Of a stretch of DNA of 64,000 nt, positions 60,741-64,000 are shown piece after piece (positions within the stretch are counted from its first letter, which is position 1; each line of letters opens with the position of its first letter). The DNA lies in NCBI GenBank assembly GCA_964522215.1, contig CAZFVR010000007.1, forward strand, positions 5,417 through 69,416, read 5' to 3'. The translations under genes were made by a program, and so were the position numbers. The notes below the pieces were generated by a model that was not told the DNA's origin, did not search any database, and was given only the letters and a program-made list of their open reading frames with translations. The stretch is from CAG-390 sp964522215. Lineage in GTDB: Bacteria > Bacillota > Clostridia > Oscillospirales > CAG-272.

Positions 60741-61991
60741 ATGAAAAATAAGCTCGGCAAGGAAGCGGGAAAGCTGTTTTTTCTTTGCTTTATTGCGTAC
60801 ATGTTTTCCTATTTCGGAAGATACGATTTTTCCGCCTGCCAAAACGCAATGATAAAGGCGGGCGTGATCGATCTTTCCACAGCCGGAACGATAGCATCGG
60901 CATATTTCGTTTGCTATGGCGCGGGTCAGCTGATAAACGGCGCAGTAGGCGTGCATGTTTCCCCGAAATATATGATAGCCTGCGGCCTTTTCGGCGTCGG
61001 CATCGTCAATATTTTAATGGGTATATGTCCTTGGAGCCTCGGGCTCATCATCATTTGGGGTCTTAACGGACTTTTCAATTCAATGCTTTGGTCGCCCATC
61101 ATCAGAGCCTTCAGCGAATGGATGGATGCTCCCTCGCGCGAGCGTGCAGGCGCAGACATCTCGCTCACCATTCCCTTTGGAACGCTTGGCAGCTATGTTG
61201 TATCCTCCCTCGCCCTCTCCCGCGGCAACTGGAGGCTTGTATTTTACATATCCGGCGCACTGATACTGCTTTGCGGCGTGGTGTGGACTATCGGCATGGG
61301 TACGCTCTCCGAGCATATCGCGCGCATGTCGGCGGCAGCTAACAAAGCTGATACCGCCGCAAACGGCGCTCCCAAAAAGAAGTCAGGGCTCTCCCCCGCC
61401 GTGTTCTTTGGCACCGGTCTTACCCTTGTAGCGGTATCTATCATCTTCAACGGTGCGCTCAAGGAAGCGGTCATTCAAAATATACCTCAGCTGATGATCG
61501 ATAACTTCGGGGTATCCGATTCCTTTGCATCCCTTATCTCTACCTGCGTACCGCTGGTCGGCATTGCAGGTCCTTACGCAGCCATATGGCTCGACAAAAA
61601 GTTTTTGCACAACGAATGCTACACCGCCGCCGCGTTTTACGGCGTATCTCTCATCTCCATGGTGGTCATCGCGCTCTCGGGACTGCGCTCATCCTGGCTG
61701 ACTCTCATCTGCCTGGCACTTTCCACTGCGGCAATGTGGGGCGTTAATACGATAATGCTCACCTACCTTTCCTACCATTACGGAAGCATGGGGCTTTCCT
61801 CTGCCGTTTCCGGAACGCTCAACTGCTTTGTGTATATCGGCTCTGCCGTTTGCGCCAAGGGGTACGGCGTTGCCATATCCGCTACCGGATGGCAGGTGAC
61901 CTCCTATATCTGGTGCGGTGTTGCCGCAGCAGCAGTGGTGGCATCCATCGCCGCCGGCATCGTATGGAAGCGCAAGCAGCCTGCTGTCTGA
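60741..61991 (+). CDS. MFS transporter, organophosphate:phosphate antiporter (GlpT/UhpC) type
   Basis: 416 residues from the ATG at 60741, with about 12 TM segments in two bundles separated by a charged loop (about 195-215, NKADTAANGAPKKKSG). Features of the OPA family: the start YMFSYFGRYDFSACQ and WSPIIRAFSEWM with the intracellular RERAGADIS region. It probably exchanges a phosphorylated sugar, glycerol-3-phosphate or a related compound for phosphate; the exact substrate cannot be read from sequence. Own promoter and a palindromic terminator. Confidence 0.85.
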   Translation: MKNKLGKEAGKLFFLCFIAYMFSYFGRYDFSACQNAMIKAGVIDLSTAGTIASAYFVCYGAGQLINGAVGVHVSPKYMIACGLFGVGIVNILMGICPWSLGLIIIWGLNGLFNSMLWSPIIRAFSEWMDAPSRERAGADISLTIPFGTLGSYVVSSLALSRGNWRLVFYISGALILLCGVVWTIGMGTLSEHIARMSAAANKADTAANGAPKKKSGLSPAVFFGTGLTLVAVSIIFNGALKEAVIQNIPQLMIDNFGVSDSFASLISTCVPLVGIAGPYAAIWLDKKFLHNECYTAAAFYGVSLISMVVIALSGLRSSWLTLICLALSTAAMWGVNTIMLTYLSYHYGSMGLSSAVSGTLNCFVYIGSAVCAKGYGVAISATGWQVTSYIWCGVAAAAVVASIAAGIVWKRKQPAV

Positions 61992-62221
61992 CTAAGAATG
62001 TTAAGGCAACACCGCGCAATTCACGGCCGGCGCATTTTCCGTCCACTTGCTTGCATAAGCTCCATCATATTTCACATTTCCCCTTCGCATAGGATAAGCT
62101 ACGCGCGATAATTTGTTTCATCTGACGAATTTTTTGACGGCGCAATTGAACGAAAAGATTTGTGCGGTGGTGTCTTAAGTAAAACCGGCAGAAGCCTTTG
62201 ACTCATAAAGCATAAAGATAC

Positions 62222-62255
62222 AGCTCCCCACACCGCCGCGGCGGTGTGGGGAGCT
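62222..62255. terminator. Perfect 34-bp palindrome, bidirectional terminator
   Basis: 17-bp arms (AGCTCCCCACACCGCCG and its complement) with no spacer. A T-rich tract (TTATGTTTGATTTAT) follows on the plus strand. Between the convergent MFS and ThuA-like genes; the stretch 61992-62221 has no gene. Confidence 0.8.
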
Positions 62256-62282
62256 TATGTTTGATTTATATGTGTTTTTTAT

Positions 62283-63083
62283 TTAGATCTTTATTCCAAG
62301 CTGCTGCTCGACTGTGCGGCAGGTGTTCTTTTTAAGCTTTCCTGCGGCAGCGACATCATCATAGTTGGCAATGGGATGCGGGCAGTAATCGTGAATATCA
62401 TAACCGGGGTTTACAGGCTTGGCCCAATGCACGGCATTGGTGATTATGCGCTGTACATAGGGGTTATGGAAGGAGGGGCAGGTCTCGTGTCCGGGCTGGA
62501 AGTAGAATATCTTGCCCGCATCGCGCAAAAATGTCATGCCGGCGCGGAAGATATAGCCATCCTCATACCATGCACCAAAGACCAGCTCGGTGGGCTGGGG
62601 GATAAAGAAAGGCTCGGAGTAAAGCTCCTCGCTCTCGATAAAGAAGCTCTGGGGGATGCCCTCGGCTATCGGGTGAGTGGGCAGCAGATTCCACATGATC
62701 TCGCGCTGTTCTCTGCCCCACTGGAGATTACCGGTGGTACCGAGTATTGCGCGGAACGGCTTTGAATGGTGCGCGGAATGCAGACCGATAAAGCTCATTC
62801 TGCCAAGCAGAACGCGGCGCTGGATCTTTGTAACGAGCGCATCATCCACCTCGCCGTGTGCCATATGTCCCCACCAGATAAGTACATCGGTGTCGTTTAG
62901 CACTTCATCGGGAAGTCCTTGATCCGGGTCATCAAGTGCGGCAAGGCGAACCTCTATATCCTCCTCGCGGGAGAGAAATTCGCCGATGGTCGCATGAAGA
63001 CCGTTGGGGTAGAGGGCGCGTGCCTGCTCATTGGTCTTTTCGTGTCTGAATTCGTTCCAGATAGTAACTTTGATCTTTTCCAT
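62283..63083 (-). CDS. ThuA-like (trehalose utilisation) protein
   Basis: 266 residues. Class I glutamine amidotransferase-like fold of the ThuA family: VTIWNEFRHEK at the start, LIWWGHMAHGEVDD, FIGLHSAHHSKPF and FYFQPGHETCPSFHNPYVQ near the C-terminus. No signal peptide. In rhizobia ThuA takes part in trehalose or disaccharide oxidation; the Clostridia members are of unknown substrate. No sugar-operon neighbours except the convergent MFS transporter. Confidence 0.9.
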   Translation of the reverse strand: MEKIKVTIWNEFRHEKTNEQARALYPNGLHATIGEFLSREEDIEVRLAALDDPDQGLPDEVLNDTDVLIWWGHMAHGEVDDALVTKIQRRVLLGRMSFIGLHSAHHSKPFRAILGTTGNLQWGREQREIMWNLLPTHPIAEGIPQSFFIESEELYSEPFFIPQPTELVFGAWYEDGYIFRAGMTFLRDAGKIFYFQPGHETCPSFHNPYVQRIITNAVHWAKPVNPGYDIHDYCPHPIANYDDVAAAGKLKKNTCRTVEQQLGIKI

Positions 63084-63218
63084 TTTTGTTGTTACCCTGC
63101 CTTTCTTTTTTTTGGATCATTCGGGGTATCTTTTACCGCGCCGCTCGCCGCGGGGCGACCGCATGCACGGTGTTTTTTTATTTTGCTGATTATATTATAA
63201 GACAATTCGTGCTGAATT

Positions 63219-63885
63219 TCAAGACATTTGTAGGCAAAAACACGACAAATATTGATGCCATGTGGGGTGTGGCGGAGGATCACACACTGACACGCATGCC
63301 GTCACAGGCCGGGACGACACCAAGCGGGCGCAGCCTGCGCCTCCGCTGGCGGTGAGTACCATGGATCGTGCGTGCCATAAACAAAATTGTACTGAATAAA
63401 ACGAGATGCCCGATCGATCCATCAATTCCTTTGTTTTCATCAGTATCTCTGCCGCCTTTTCAGTGGTAACCACGTCGCTATCAATATACAATACGAGTTC
63501 GCCGTTTTTCGCTCCAAGCTCACGTTCAAACTCCAAGTCACCATATCCCATAGAAACGGTGTAAGGATAAGCGTAACTATTGAAAATGGTATCCAACCAT
63601 TTCACGATACTCAAAAAACAATCTGTTTGCTGCGTTCCCGTGCCCTTCGGCGCGAGAGTTGTAATCATCACCTCGTATTTTACCGAGCATTGAGATTCTC
63701 AATGTAAAATTACCATCCATACTGCTCGGAAAAACACCGTGTACATAGTATCCGACATCATTGATGCCATATGAGACCTCTTGAAGTTCATAGTCGGTGT
63801 TAGGGTACAGGACCGCTGTGGTATACTTTGTCAGATCGCAATAGATAAGGGGCTTAAACAGGATTTGAAATCTTGTATTGATCAC
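63219..63885 (-). pseudogene. Broken gene of unknown function, one-base frameshift
   Basis: Two minus-strand frames overlap: an upstream part (63885 down to about 63678) and a downstream part (63671 to 63219). Removing one A from the run of four at 63681-63678 joins them as SMLGKYEVMITTLAPKGTGT. The joined product (residues such as TAVLYPNTDYELQEVSYG and GELVLYIDSDVVTTEKAAE) looks like real coding sequence, but I recognise no family. Beyond about 63400 the frame is GC-rich with unusual composition (many Ser, Cys, Pro), so the real end may have been lost. The 5' end lacks a ribosome binding site. Probably a decayed gene, or the assembly is faulty. Confidence 0.55.
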
Positions 63886-63910
63886 GTTGAATTATAACTA
63901 TTGCCGCTAT

Positions 63911-63977
63911 ATTGTTCCGCTAATCCTCAAGATATCGTTCCGATACTATTGATATTGTTCCGACAATGTGGTATAAT
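63911..63977 (+). promoter_or_regulatory. Outward promoter with three GTTCCG operator-like repeats
   Basis: TTGATA (63949-63954), 17-nt spacer, perfect TATAAT (63972-63977), then AAGGAGGGA at 63987-63995, so a gene begins just beyond the window. GTTCCG occurs at 63914, 63937 and 63957, spaced 23 and 20 nt. The second lies in TATCGTTCCGATA and the third in ATTGTTCCGACAAT, both imperfect palindromes; the third overlaps the spacer. They are likely binding sites of a regulator. Confidence 0.65.
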
Positions 63978-64000
63978 AGGTGTAGCAAGGAGGGATAGGC

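Noticed and set aside
62919..63200. A 93-residue open frame on the plus strand
   Set aside because: Mostly antisense to the ThuA-like gene, no ribosome binding site.

Overview
The window is about half GC and reads as a chromosome segment of a Gram-positive anaerobe of class Clostridia (Bacillota), possibly an uncultured gut member of the Oscillospirales or Christensenellales. This rests on a trimeric [FeFe] hydrogenase (hydABC), a SigA/DnaG pair, a division and cell-wall (dcw) cluster with a PASTA-bearing SpoVD/FtsI-type transpeptidase, many lipoproteins, strong AGGAGG-type ribosome binding sites and SigA-like promoters. Two runs of exactly 100 N (7730-7829 and 29202-29301) show it is a scaffolded draft assembly. 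No rRNA, tRNA, CRISPR, prophage or IS element was seen.

Layout. 1-3.2 kb: a small membrane protein, then an XRE-HTH domain fused to phosphoglucosamine mutase, followed by a GlmU-C-like beta-helix acyltransferase. 3.3-11.9 kb: one plus-strand operon with two LRR_5 (BspA-like) lipoproteins, three SPFH/HflK-HflC-like membrane proteins and a P1B-type ATPase without a metal-binding N-domain; this is the least explained locus. 15.6-12.0 kb (minus): a tightly packed five-gene operon with a DivIVA-like coiled-coil protein, an XRE/TPR-like regulator, a lipoprotein, a GNAT and an SGNH hydrolase. 15.9-16.5 kb: xpt. 20.8-16.6 kb (minus): hydC-hydB-hydA. 22.1-21.3 kb (minus): rplM-rpsI. Then an S1-domain protein (+), an orphan solute-binding lipoprotein (-), and dnaG-rpoD (-). 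32.4-29.1 kb (minus): a SipW signal peptidase with two TasA/camelysin-like substrates, one carrying a predicted beta-helix. 34.7-32.7 kb: hflX and yigZ; 35.1 kb: rpmE; 35.5 kb (+): mtaB; then a frameshifted secreted protein gene, rpmB and a GME-fold-like protein. 41.9-39.1 kb (minus): a secreted PIG-L deacetylase and a metallophosphoesterase. 56.9-42.0 kb (minus): the dcw cluster mraZ-rsmH-ftsL-spoVD-murE-murF-mraY-ftsW-murG-divIB-ftsZ, with no murD, murC or ftsA. 57.4-58.5 kb (+): a YetF/DUF4363 pair. 60.5-58.7 kb (minus): a lipoprotein with an endonuclease/exonuclease/phosphatase domain. 60.7 kb (+): an organophosphate-type MFS transporter. 63.1-62.3 kb (minus): a ThuA-like protein. The right edge holds a decayed gene and a strong outward promoter with repeated GTTCCG motifs.

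How the genes fit together: the left end and the dcw cluster serve peptidoglycan precursor supply and septation; hydABC handles hydrogen and redox balance; SipW/TasA, the LRR lipoproteins, PIG-L and EEP proteins make up a sizeable cell-surface set. Most convergent gene pairs are separated by strong palindromic, probably bidirectional, terminators.
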